Of a stretch of DNA of 64,000 nt, positions 55,658-63,899 are shown piece by piece. A model generated the notes under the pieces. The model saw only the letters and a list, made by a program, of their open reading frames with translations. It was not told the DNA's origin and made no database searches. This DNA comes from Bombilactobacillus apium (GTDB lineage Bacteria; Bacillota; Bacilli; Lactobacillales; Lactobacillaceae). Every line of letters begins with the position of its first letter. Position 1 is the stretch's first letter. The position numbers were made by a program, and so were the translations under genes. The stretch spans positions 124,001-188,000 of the forward strand of contig NZ_JABZEC010000004.1 in assembly GCF_013385145.1 (NCBI RefSeq), given 5' to 3'.

Positions 55658-57095
55658 AATATTTTTCTCCCGAAACGTCGATTTCTTCCAGGGGAATAAT
55701 CTTCGTATGATGCTTCCATTTATAGCCGAGGTAGAGAATCAAGACTAGTGGTAAACCGATGTAGGTAACTCCGATTTGTTGCCAATCCCAATGAATGAAG
55801 GCATCGATATTTTGTCCCCCGATCACCACGATACATAAAATTAAAGCAATAATTGGACCCAAGGGGAAGAGCTTGGCGTGATATTTTAATTCGCTCAAAT
55901 CGTGCCCCTGTTTAACAAAGGCCCGGCGAAAACGGTAATGACTCAAGGCAATTCCCACCCAAGCAATAAAGCCGGTTAAACCAGAAGCGGCAACTAACCA
56001 CATGTAGATTTTTTGTCCAAAGATACTGGTGGCAAACGCTGCTAAGGAAACTAAGGTGGTGGCAATTAAAGAAAAGAGGGGAATCCCCTGCTTAGTAGTT
56101 CGCGCGAAGATTTTGGGAGCCCAGTGATCTTGGGCGAGAGCATAAAGCATGCGCGTTGAAGCATAGGCTCCGGAGTTGGCCGCGGATAAAACAGCGGTCA
56201 AGACAATGGCGTTCATCAAGCTGGCCGCAAAGGCTAGACCGGCGCGCTTAAAGACTAAAGTGAAAGGAGAAACAGCAATATTTCCAGCAGCAGCCCGTAA
56301 TAAATTGGGACTGGTATAAGGAATCAAGGCGGCAATCACAAAAATCGATAAGATATAGAACAGCAAAATTCGCCAGAAAACATCGTTGATGGCTTTGGGA
56401 ACGGCTTTTTCGGGATGACTGGATTCACCGGCAGTAACCCCGATCAATTCAGTCCCTTGGAAGGAAAAACCGGCAATCAAGAAAACGTTGATAATGGCCG
56501 GAATTCCGCCGACAAAAGGCGCTTGTTTAATGGTAAAGTTTTTCAAACCAACTGCCGGACCATTGAGGATTCCGAAAATCATGGCTAAACCAACGATTAA
56601 GAAAATAATAACGGTGACCACTTTAATAATCGAAAGCCAGTATTCAGTTTCGCCAAAAGTAGCGACCGTTAAAGCATTGATTAAAAAGATTAAGACTAAA
56701 ATCAAGAGACTCCAGACCCAGCCGGGACTATCGGGGAGCCAAAATTTGATTAGTAAAGCGGCGGTAGAAATATCAACGGCCACGGTGATGGCCCAGTTGA
56801 ACCAGTAGTTCCAGCCCATCGCGAAGCCTAAGGCTGGATCGACATAACGCCCATTGTAGGTCGCAAAAGAACCAGAAACGGGTAGATTAGTGGCCAGTTC
56901 GCCTAAGCTGGTCATTAAGAAATAAACCATTAATCCCATGGCGATGTAGGCGACCAGACCCCCACCAGGACCGGCAGTGGCAATGGTTGACCCAGAAGTC
57001 ATGAATAGTCCAGTTCCAATACAGCCACCCAAAGCAATCATGGTAACATGGCGGGTTTTGAGCTTGCGCTGGACTTGATTTTTTTGGTTCGTCAA
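55656..57095 (-). CDS. lysP: lysine-specific amino acid permease (APC family)
   Basis: A 479-residue, 12-TM proton-coupled amino acid carrier. The N-terminus KTRHVTMIALGGCIGTGLFM and the segment ATFGETEYWLSIIKV are typical of the LysP/AnsP branch. A lysine riboswitch candidate (L-box) lies immediately upstream, which makes lysine the most likely substrate. The start is TTG with GAGGAGG eight bases upstream. It ends in the long bidirectional terminator hairpin shared with dacA. Confidence 0.85.
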   Translation of the reverse strand: MTNQKNQVQRKLKTRHVTMIALGGCIGTGLFMTSGSTIATAGPGGGLVAYIAMGLMVYFLMTSLGELATNLPVSGSFATYNGRYVDPALGFAMGWNYWFNWAITVAVDISTAALLIKFWLPDSPGWVWSLLILVLIFLINALTVATFGETEYWLSIIKVVTVIIFLIVGLAMIFGILNGPAVGLKNFTIKQAPFVGGIPAIINVFLIAGFSFQGTELIGVTAGESSHPEKAVPKAINDVFWRILLFYILSIFVIAALIPYTSPNLLRAAAGNIAVSPFTLVFKRAGLAFAASLMNAIVLTAVLSAANSGAYASTRMLYALAQDHWAPKIFARTTKQGIPLFSLIATTLVSLAAFATSIFGQKIYMWLVAASGLTGFIAWVGIALSHYRFRRAFVKQGHDLSELKYHAKLFPLGPIIALILCIVVIGGQNIDAFIHWDWQQIGVTYIGLPLVLILYLGYKWKHHTKIIPLEEIDVSGEKY

Positions 57096-57195
57096 AACTT
57101 GTTCCTCCTCAAAATCGCAAGAAGAACTCTATGAACGATTAAAGGCCCCTTTAGCGTGATAATGTCCAAAGAGACCTACTAGGATTATTAATCGT

Positions 57196-57366
57196 AGATA
57201 GCGCCCCGTAGCTAAATTTTTGCTACGACAGTTCTAGACTTATGCAATCTAGACCCAATCACGACCTTTTGTAGTAGGAAGTAATTTCGGCTAAAGCTCT
57301 GTTTAACGCTGGTTAAAATTGCTACAACAACTCGCAACGTTGACTAGTAGATTTAGCAACCTCTTC
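57196..57366 (-). ncRNA. lysine riboswitch (L-box) candidate upstream of lysP
   Basis: Reading on the minus strand: GAAGAGGTTGC (57366..57356), AGCCGAAAT (around 57290), then CTGTC followed by GTAGC/GCTAC pairing and GGGGCGCTATCT (57231..57196). These are, in order, the 5' AGAGG-GC region, the GCCGAA loop and the CUGUC ... GGGxGCUAUCU block of the Bacillus subtilis lysC L-box. The 5' P1 strand is imperfect. A long tail of about 100 bases leads to the lysP RBS; I see no clear U-rich terminator, so control could be at translation or attenuation. Confidence 0.65.
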
Positions 57367-57500
57367 TTTGATTGATATACTAAATGTTATTTTAAGTAAA
57401 ATTTGCGTAAAGTCAATAGATGATGATCGCAGGAGCTTTAAAATCTTAACTACTTTGTAGTATAATTTAAATATAATTAGAATAATTCGAGGTTAAGGTT

Positions 57501-58097
57501 ATGAAAAAAGCTCGACCCTATCGTTTGGCGATTCGAGCCCTCTTAATTGCTTTAGTTTTAGTTCAATCTGCCGTCCCTTTTTTGGGTTTTATTCCCTTGG
57601 GTGTGATCAATATTACAATTGTCCATTTGACTGTGATTGTCGCGGCCGTAGTCTTGGGTCCCAATGACGGAGCTTTACTGGGCTTAATTTGGGGTTTGGG
57701 AATTTGGTTTCGTTCTTTGGCGGCGCCAACAAGTTTGTTAGATACCTTAGTTTTTATCAATCCGGTAATTTCGGTTTTTCCCCGAATTCTAGTCGGCTAT
57801 CTGGCCGGTTGGGTCAATCGGGTAATTAAAGAACACTTTTCTTGGCCACCAAGCATTCGCTTAATGCTGGCTGCTGCGGTCGGCTCTTTGTTAGATACTA
57901 CGGTGGTTTTAGCTTTAATGCGCCTTTTAGCACCTGGTGGTTTAATGCGGGCTTATCATGTGTCCGCGGATTTATTGAATCAGGTGCTCTTAACAATTGT
58001 GGCGACCAATGGTTTGGCCGAACTGTTGCTGGCAGTTATTTTGGTTCCGATGATCAGTTTGGCGCTTTTACGGGCCAATAAATTTTTAGATAATTAA
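57501..58097 (+). CDS. ECF transporter substrate-specific (S) component
   Basis: A 198-residue, roughly six-TM S component of an energy-coupling-factor importer. The sequence has the pattern IPLGVINITIVHLTVIVAAV, LGPNDGALLGLIWGLGIWF and NPVISVFPRILVGYLAGW seen in vitamin S components. The fit is best to the pantothenate-type group, but the substrate is not certain. The shared EcfA1/A2/T module is not in the window. The -10-like TATAAT lies near 57461. Confidence 0.72.
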   Translation: MKKARPYRLAIRALLIALVLVQSAVPFLGFIPLGVINITIVHLTVIVAAVVLGPNDGALLGLIWGLGIWFRSLAAPTSLLDTLVFINPVISVFPRILVGYLAGWVNRVIKEHFSWPPSIRLMLAAAVGSLLDTTVVLALMRLLAPGGLMRAYHVSADLLNQVLLTIVATNGLAELLLAVILVPMISLALLRANKFLDN

Positions 58098-58121
58098 ACT
58101 TTTTGCTAAAGGGGGCTTTTT

Positions 58122-60104
58122 GTGGAAATATTTTTAAATACGCTACTTTTAGTGACGGCAACAGTTGTCGCTAATATTGTCCATTCCCTTTATCCGAGTA
58201 TTCCCTTAGCCTTTGATCAGATTGCGGCGGGTTTTGCTTTATCATGGTTTCCCCAATTTGATCATTTTCAATTAGATCCGGAATTATTCTTTTTAATGAT
58301 TTTAGCACCCTTGATGTTTAATGAGGGTCAACAAACCAATTATACGAGTTTACGTAAAAATTTTCGTTCCACCCTTTCTTTGGCGGTGGTTTTAGCGGTC
58401 GTAACTATTGTGGCTAGTGGGCTGATGGCGCACTGGTTTTGGCCGGTCCTACCGGTTGCTTTACTCTTTTGTTTAGCCGCCATTGTCACGCCGACGGACG
58501 CCGTAGCGGTATCTTCAATCACTTCCAATATTGAAATGCCGGAACTTCTCATGGAAACCTTGGAAAATGAATCCTTATTTAATGATGCTTCGGGTTTAGT
58601 TGCCTTGAGTGTCGCTTTAACTGCCTTTCGAACGGGTCATTTTTCGCTATCTTTAGGTTTGGAAAGTTTCTTCGTTAGTTTTGTCGGGGGAGTTTGTTTA
58701 GGGGTCATTTTAGGTTTCTTATTTGTCCTAATTCAGATTTTCTTTCAGCGACGCTTATTTAACGCGGCCGCGATTATTTTACCCTTTAACTTGATTGCGC
58801 CTTTTTTGGCTTATTGGTTAGCAGAAGAATTCCACTTATCAGGAATTTTAGCCGTGGTCGCTTTAGGAATTGTTCATGGAATTTATCAAAAACGGCTCCG
58901 TTTGACTTCGACTTCTAATCAAGTCGTCTTGACGACCAGTTGGGAAATTTTATCCAGTCTTTTGAACGGCTTCGTTTTCGTCTTGTTGGGCGTAACCTTA
59001 CCGCGAAATATGATCGAATTGTCGCAATCAAGTCAACTTCATTTATCGGTCCTTTTGGAACTTTCGATTGGTTTGTATGTTTTGATGTTTGTCTTTCGTT
59101 TTTTATGGACTTGGTTTGGTTTGGTCAAGATTCCTTTCCGGCATCAACGCGAGCGAGGAAAAAATGGCTTAATCGTTGCTTTGAGTGGGATGCACGGAAC
59201 GATTAATTTAGCGATGGCTTTCTCCTTACCTCTAGTAGTCAAAAAGAATCTCTTACCTTTTCGGACGGATATGATCTTTATTTCTGAAGTGGTGATTGTT
59301 TTGAGTTTAGTGATTCCGACAATTTTTTTGCCGCGGATTTTGAAACCGAAACAGCGCTCTTTTACGATGCGCGAATTCAACCGAAATTTGGTGAAGATGG
59401 TAGATTACGCGACCCAGGAATTGCAAACTAATGACTATGATGACTATTTGGCCGCCAGTCGGGTGATTACCCTGCTTAATAGTCAGAGGGGACACCACGA
59501 ACAGGCCAGTTTCAAACAAGTGGCGCAGATGTTAGAGCGGACGCAAAACTTGGAAGTGGCGATTATCAATGATTACGCCCGTAACGGTCAGATCAGTTAC
59601 GAAAATGCGCGCCGTTACAACTGGAAACAATGGTCTTATCTCAAACACGCCAGTGTTAATCCCATCATTCGCTTGCGGGTGGGTTGGAAAATGATGCGGA
59701 TGACTTTTTCCCACAAGAAACCAGCTCCCAAAAATCCGGGCTGGATTCCCCGGTATTTGCCGACGGCGATTGATCAAGTTGATGTCGATCAACACCAAAT
59801 TTTTCGGCGGATGGAAAGTTGGGGCTATCGGGCAATTATGACTTATCTCCGCCGGATGCAGCGGCCAGAAAATAAGGCCGCAACTCGAGTTGTCCGCCAT
59901 TACTATGAGATTCGTCACCAACGGATGAATCAAAAGCACACGAGCAGCGCGGTAGAAGAAGAGTTATTAATGAAGTCTTTTCAGTACGAGTATTCTTACA
60001 TTCAACAAGCAGCGAAGACGGGCAAAATTACGCCCGAATTAGCCACCGCTTTGAATGAAAAAGTTTCGACCGATCAGTTCGTTTACCTGACTTCAGATGA
60101 TTAG
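58122..60104 (+). CDS. Na+/H+ antiporter, CPA1/NhaP-like
   Basis: A 660-residue monovalent cation:proton antiporter. The first 420 residues contain about 12 membrane segments, with the conserved ion-binding motif ENESLFNDASGLVAL (the N-D pair at about residue 152) and LMFNEGQ near 70. The remaining 240 residues are cytoplasmic. It starts at GTG with AAGGGGG upstream. Role: sodium and pH homeostasis, relevant to acid-producing lactobacilli. The downstream terminator is clear. Confidence 0.88.
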   Translation: MEIFLNTLLLVTATVVANIVHSLYPSIPLAFDQIAAGFALSWFPQFDHFQLDPELFFLMILAPLMFNEGQQTNYTSLRKNFRSTLSLAVVLAVVTIVASGLMAHWFWPVLPVALLFCLAAIVTPTDAVAVSSITSNIEMPELLMETLENESLFNDASGLVALSVALTAFRTGHFSLSLGLESFFVSFVGGVCLGVILGFLFVLIQIFFQRRLFNAAAIILPFNLIAPFLAYWLAEEFHLSGILAVVALGIVHGIYQKRLRLTSTSNQVVLTTSWEILSSLLNGFVFVLLGVTLPRNMIELSQSSQLHLSVLLELSIGLYVLMFVFRFLWTWFGLVKIPFRHQRERGKNGLIVALSGMHGTINLAMAFSLPLVVKKNLLPFRTDMIFISEVVIVLSLVIPTIFLPRILKPKQRSFTMREFNRNLVKMVDYATQELQTNDYDDYLAASRVITLLNSQRGHHEQASFKQVAQMLERTQNLEVAIINDYARNGQISYENARRYNWKQWSYLKHASVNPIIRLRVGWKMMRMTFSHKKPAPKNPGWIPRYLPTAIDQVDVDQHQIFRRMESWGYRAIMTYLRRMQRPENKAATRVVRHYYEIRHQRMNQKHTSSAVEEELLMKSFQYEYSYIQQAAKTGKITPELATALNEKVSTDQFVYLTSDD

Positions 60105-60123
60105 AATTATAAAGCTAGTAATC

Positions 60124-60155
60124 TACTTTTTTGGGAAAGTAGATTTTTTTAATTA
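60124..60155 (+). terminator. terminator after the antiporter gene
   Basis: AATCTACTTT and AAAGTAGATT pair around TTTGGG and are followed by seven T residues. Confidence 0.85.
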
Positions 60156-60183
60156 AAAAACTAAGCTAAAAGGTAAGTTCATC

Positions 60184-60363
60184 GCCCACCGCTCTCCGAC
60201 AAATCGACGTTATTATACGGAAGATCAGTATCAGACCTATCTTGATGATCAGCCTACGGCTAAGAAAGTTGTGGCGTATGCTCGTGTTTCAACGAGTGGA
60301 TAGCAAGATAATCTGAGAGATCAAATTAAGTTCATTCAAACTTATGCTAATGCCAAGGGAATC
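60184..60363 (+). pseudogene. IS607-type serine recombinase (TnpA) fragment
   Basis: A reading frame AHRSPTNRRYYTEDQYQ then TAKKVVAYARVSTSG, TAG, QDNLRDQIKFIQTYANAKGI. VAYARVSTSGQQDNL is the start of the serine-recombinase catalytic domain (the catalytic Ser follows ARVS). The N-terminal HTH is partly missing, one stop interrupts it, and the frame ends at 60363 where it joins a TnpB sequence. Confidence 0.8.
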
Positions 60364-60887
60364 CTAAGCCTGAGACGGGCAAGTATTCCGCCGTTGACGT
60401 CAATGTCGGTCATTTAAATTACACCGCCGGGGTCATTAATATCTTGCCTGAGTATTTAAAAAAGCTTTACCAACGCATTAAGTTTTATCAAAAGGTTGCT
60501 AATCTTCAGCACGATATTATGCAAAAATTCACAACGAAACTGGTGACGAATTACAACAAAATCGTGATCGAAGACTTAGCAGTTAAGGACATGCAAATGA
60601 GCCACGTTGCTTCAAAAGGACTCCAGCGGTCAATGTTTGGTTATTTCCAGCAAGTATTGTGTTATAAATGTGCATGGTACGGCAAAGAACTGATTCTTGC
60701 GGATAGATATTATCCATCAACTCAGCATTGCTCCAAATGCGGTCAGATTAAGTCTGGCAACGATAAAATCACCCTCCAAGGAAACGCCAAACACCAGATG
60801 AAGCATAAGGAATACGTTTGTTAGGCCTGTGGAACATTCCTCGATCGGGACGAGAACGCCGCGGCTAACTTGTTAGCCTTAATCTAA
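60363..60887 (+). pseudogene. IS607-type TnpB, C-terminal half only
   Basis: From KPETGKYSAVDVNVGHLN (with the first RuvC Asp) through IVIEDLAVKDM (Glu) to DRYYPSTQHCSKCGQIKSGN (zinc-finger Cys pair), then YVC, TAG, ACGTFLDRDENAAANLLALI (second Cys pair and the final Asp). The N-terminal half is missing and the TAG at 60822-60824 breaks the zinc finger. It overlaps the TnpB remnant at 29933-30503 only in the region KPETGKY to QRIKFYQK, where the two are nearly identical. Confidence 0.85.
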
Positions 60888-61010
60888 AAAACTCAAGGGG
60901 GCTGGCTAAGCCCTGATGCTGTCATAGTTGGTCAATGAGATTACTCCTTGATGGAATATCGGAATACTGGCGTCATAACGGCAGTAAGTAAAATAAAGAA
61001 AGGAAATATG
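60888..61010 (+). other. region after tnpB, possible remnant of omega RNA / element right end
   Basis: Just after tnpB lies CTCAAGGGGGCTGGCTAAGCCC and then a stretch to about 61000 with small repeats. In intact IS607/IS605 elements this position encodes the 3'-derived guide RNA (omega or reRNA) and ends at the element boundary. Its pairing potential (GGGCT/AGCCC) suits that, but I cannot confirm it and the element is dead. Confidence 0.35.
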
Positions 61011-61082
61011 CAACCTTTTTAAATATAGAAATCATTCGTGATTTACTATATTTCTCCATATTTTGCATAGCAGGTTCTTAAT

Positions 61083-61568
61083 TTGTCTGTGGAAGCTGTG
61101 CGTCAATATTTAAAACCCTTTGGCTTAGAAGATCGGGTCCAAGAACATGAACAGCCAATTGATACGGTAACTCATGCGGCTCAAGTTTTGGCTTGCCAGG
61201 AGCGTCAGATTTTGAAATCAATGACCTTTTTGGTTCGTGAACAGCCAATCCTGATTGCCCTCGCCGGAGATGCTCGGGTAGATAATCGGAAGTTTAAGAA
61301 CTGTTTTCAAAGTCGTGTGAAGATGATTCCTTTTGACCAAGTGGAAACCTCTATCGGTCATGCTCCAGGAGGAGTGACTCCTTTTGCGGTGAATTCGGGG
61401 GTTCAAGTCTATTTGGATGAATCTTTGCGCCGCTTTACGACCGTTTATGCTGCGGGAGGAAGTTTGCAGAGCACAATTGCGCGTTCAATTCCGGAACTAG
61501 AACAAGCAACTCAAGCTCAAGGTTGGGTTGATGTTGGCAAAGGCTGGCAGTTAGAAAATTCTAAATAA
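61083..61568 (+). CDS. YbaK/EbsC-family aminoacyl-tRNA deacylase
   Basis: A 161-residue YbaK-fold protein that hydrolyses mischarged aminoacyl-tRNA (Cys-tRNA(Pro) in YbaK). The catalytic Lys lies in QILKSMTFLVR and the conserved GHAPGGVTPFAV segment is present. The TTG at 61083 is the first codon of the frame but has no strong RBS; a GTG at 61089 is an alternative. The best-known relatives also associate with aggregation or cell-surface proteins in enterococci (EbsC). Confidence 0.82.
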   Translation: MSVEAVRQYLKPFGLEDRVQEHEQPIDTVTHAAQVLACQERQILKSMTFLVREQPILIALAGDARVDNRKFKNCFQSRVKMIPFDQVETSIGHAPGGVTPFAVNSGVQVYLDESLRRFTTVYAAGGSLQSTIARSIPELEQATQAQGWVDVGKGWQLENSK

Positions 61569-61591
61569 AAATAAGACTTATTTTGCCAATT

Positions 61592-61629
61592 AAAAAAGCG
61601 TAATTTCTAAACTGGAAATTACGCTTTTT
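61592..61629. terminator. bidirectional terminator between deacylase and permease genes
   Basis: AAAAAGCGTAATTTC and GAAATTACGCTTTTT are perfect reverse complements around a short loop, with T and A runs on both outer sides. Confidence 0.85.
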
Positions 61630-61645
61630 GGTTAGAATTTAAATT

Positions 61646-62932
61646 TTAAGCGGCGTGCTTTTTTTGCCAAGTCATACCCAAGTAGAAAGGAATGGCAACT
61701 ATCAGGGCTCCCAGACCGAAGAGTAGTTGGATCAGCGGAACCTGAATTAGCAACCAGCAACTAACTAAAATGGCAACTACCGGAATTACCGGACCCCAAG
61801 GAAGATGGAACTTTTGGGAGTCACGAGATTTTTGTCGGGCAAAAACTAAAATTGCCAAACAGGTTGGAATATATTGTGCAAAACGAGAGATAGCGCTAAT
61901 TTGCGCCAAGAAACTGAAGGTTCCCGACCAAGCAATGGCGAGCGTTAAAACCATACTGGTCAAGATTGCCACCCAGGGAGCGTGATGTTGATTTCGCCAA
62001 GCTAAGATTTGCGGCATCATCTTATTTTCTGCCAAAGCGACCCCCGATCGAGGAGTAATATAACTGGAAGCGACCAATAAGCCCCCGGTGGAAAGCAAAG
62101 TTCCTGAAGCGACGACCGCGTTTCCTAAACGACCGCCAATTTGCGTAAAGGCGGCTTGAATCGGGGCGTTGCTGCTCCCTAATTTATTCCCCAAAATGCC
62201 GATACAAACAACTTGAATCAGGATGTAAAAACTAACGACAGTCAACATGATTAAAAGGAGCGCGCGGGGGAGATTCTTGGGAGCATCCTTGATATCTCCA
62301 GCAGCAACGACAATTCCTTCAAAACCGGTAAAGGCGTAGAAGAGAGTAATTGCTGCTTGGGCGAAATTACCGGAGTGATAACTGCCTCCGGGAAATAAAG
62401 GGGTAAAGTTTTGCGGTTGAATCCAAAAAATTCCAATAGCGATGAAGAGAACTAAAGGAATTAATTTGGAAATAGTAATAATATTGTTGACCACTTTCGC
62501 CAAACGGACGCCCGCAATATTCATCAAGGCTAGGCCAACAATCAAGCAAGTAATAACACTTACTTTGGCAGTTGCATTTTTAAGAGCGGGAAAAGTGGCC
62601 CCAAGGGCAGTGGTAAAAGCAACGGCCATTGTTGCTTCCGCGATAATCCGAACCGCCCAAGTTACAAAACCAACTTCAAAGCCGACAAATTTGCCAAAGG
62701 CAGCTTGCGCATAAAGATAAGGCCCACCATCGCGGTCGAAAAAGCTGGCAGCTTGGGCAAAAGAAAGGGCAATCGTAATCACTAAGAAAGCATCGAAGAG
62801 GAGAACGAAAATACTGGCCGGTCCCATTAATTTGGCCGCAGCTCCGGGAAGTAAGAAAATTCCCGAACCAATAATCCCGTTAATTCCGAACAAAAGAACA
62901 CTAGCGAAGCCTAACTTATCTTTATTATTCAT
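61646..62932 (-). CDS. APC-family amino acid permease
   Basis: A 12-TM amino acid transporter. From ATG 62932, with AAAAGGA about nine bases upstream, it is 428 residues (an in-frame ATG at 62971 adds only 13 residues and overlaps the upstream stop). The motif GINGIIGSGIFLLPG is the APC signature and FFDRDGGPYLYAQAAFG follows. It lies five bases downstream of the C26 gene on the same strand. Substrate not determined; neighbours suggest an amino acid, glutamate- or polyamine-linked. Confidence 0.85.
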   Translation of the reverse strand: MNNKDKLGFASVLLFGINGIIGSGIFLLPGAAAKLMGPASIFVLLFDAFLVITIALSFAQAASFFDRDGGPYLYAQAAFGKFVGFEVGFVTWAVRIIAEATMAVAFTTALGATFPALKNATAKVSVITCLIVGLALMNIAGVRLAKVVNNIITISKLIPLVLFIAIGIFWIQPQNFTPLFPGGSYHSGNFAQAAITLFYAFTGFEGIVVAAGDIKDAPKNLPRALLLIMLTVVSFYILIQVVCIGILGNKLGSSNAPIQAAFTQIGGRLGNAVVASGTLLSTGGLLVASSYITPRSGVALAENKMMPQILAWRNQHHAPWVAILTSMVLTLAIAWSGTFSFLAQISAISRFAQYIPTCLAILVFARQKSRDSQKFHLPWGPVIPVVAILVSCWLLIQVPLIQLLFGLGALIVAIPFYLGMTWQKKHAA

Positions 62933-62936
62933 GGGG

Positions 62937-63689
62937 TTAATCCTTTTCTCTAAACACTTGCGCTCGATCAACTAATTTTTGAAAGGGAGCTAATTGCTGT
63001 CGATCTTGTGGCCACATATTTTCTGGATGCCATTGCAGGGCCAAAATTTGTTGCTGAGCTTGGTCCTCGACGGCTTCCACAATCCCATCGCTAGCTTGGG
63101 CAACAACCTTCAGTCCGGGTGCCAATTGCCGCACGGCTTGGTGATGGCGGGAATTAACATAAGCGCTGGAACCCATTAATTGCTCCAAGGTTGAACCCGC
63201 TTTAATTTGAATATGGTGGGTAGGATATTGTCCGGGAGCAGTTTGGGCGTGTTGGAGCTGCTCTGCCGGTCCTTGGGTCGCTAAGTCTTGGTAAAGACTA
63301 CCGCCTAAAGTAACATTGAGAATTTGTAAACCGCGACAAATCGCGAGAATGGGTTTCCCCGCAGCAAGAGTGGCTTTGATTAAAGCTTGCTCAAATAAGT
63401 CTTTAGGGTAAGTAGTCCGACCTAAATGAGGTCGCGGTTCTTCATGGTAGAGAGTTGGATCGATATCAGGCCCTCCAGGAAGAACTAAACCGGAAAAGAG
63501 GGGCAGGACACTTTGGACCACGGCGGGAATTTGGCTCGGATCCTCGGGAAAGGGAACAATAATCGGAGTTCCCCCAACTTGTAAAAGAGCATTTTTAATC
63601 ATTTGGGGAGCCATATCAGCGTAGTTCAAATTGATAATTGGTGATGGATCGACGAGGGAATCGCCGGTGACTGCAATAATTGGCCGCAA
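62937..63689 (-). CDS. C26 glutamine amidotransferase (gamma-glutamyl-GABA hydrolase-like)
   Basis: A peptidase C26/PuuD-like enzyme cleaving gamma-glutamyl bonds. From the TTG at 63689 it is 250 residues; an AAGGAG RBS lies nine bases upstream, whereas it touches an earlier TTG at 63698. The nucleophile Cys lies in LAICRGLQIL, the His region is LALQWHPENM, and GLVLPGGPDIDP precedes them. PuuD-type enzymes release GABA from gamma-glutamyl-GABA; here a peptide or amino acid role with the permease is plausible. Confidence 0.82.
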   Translation of the reverse strand: MRPIIAVTGDSLVDPSPIINLNYADMAPQMIKNALLQVGGTPIIVPFPEDPSQIPAVVQSVLPLFSGLVLPGGPDIDPTLYHEEPRPHLGRTTYPKDLFEQALIKATLAAGKPILAICRGLQILNVTLGGSLYQDLATQGPAEQLQHAQTAPGQYPTHHIQIKAGSTLEQLMGSSAYVNSRHHQAVRQLAPGLKVVAQASDGIVEAVEDQAQQQILALQWHPENMWPQDRQQLAPFQKLVDRAQVFREKD

Positions 63690-63852
63690 GCAGCGCAACT
63701 CCTTTCTAAATTAAAATTAGTTATTAATTCTAATTTTTTGATCATTAAACGTCAAGGAAAAATGATTAATATATTTTAGTTATTCTTACAGAAAGCATGA
63801 TAAAGGGACGCGCGGATTTATAAATAGGCAGAAATAAGTTTGGCGATCGCCA

Positions 63853-63890
63853 AACAGCCGAGTGAGAGTTTTGAGTCTCATTCGGCTGCT
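63853..63890. terminator. hairpin between two minus-strand genes
   Basis: AGCCGAGTGAGA and TCTCATTCGGCT pair around GTTTTGAG (with one G-T). The T tract on either side is weak, so termination is possible but not sure. It lies just after the stop of the partial gene at the right edge. Confidence 0.5.
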
Positions 63891-63899
63891 GCTGGATGG

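Noticed and set aside
60363-60887. Active TnpB nuclease
   Set aside because: The N-terminal half is missing and an in-frame TAG lies in the zinc finger.
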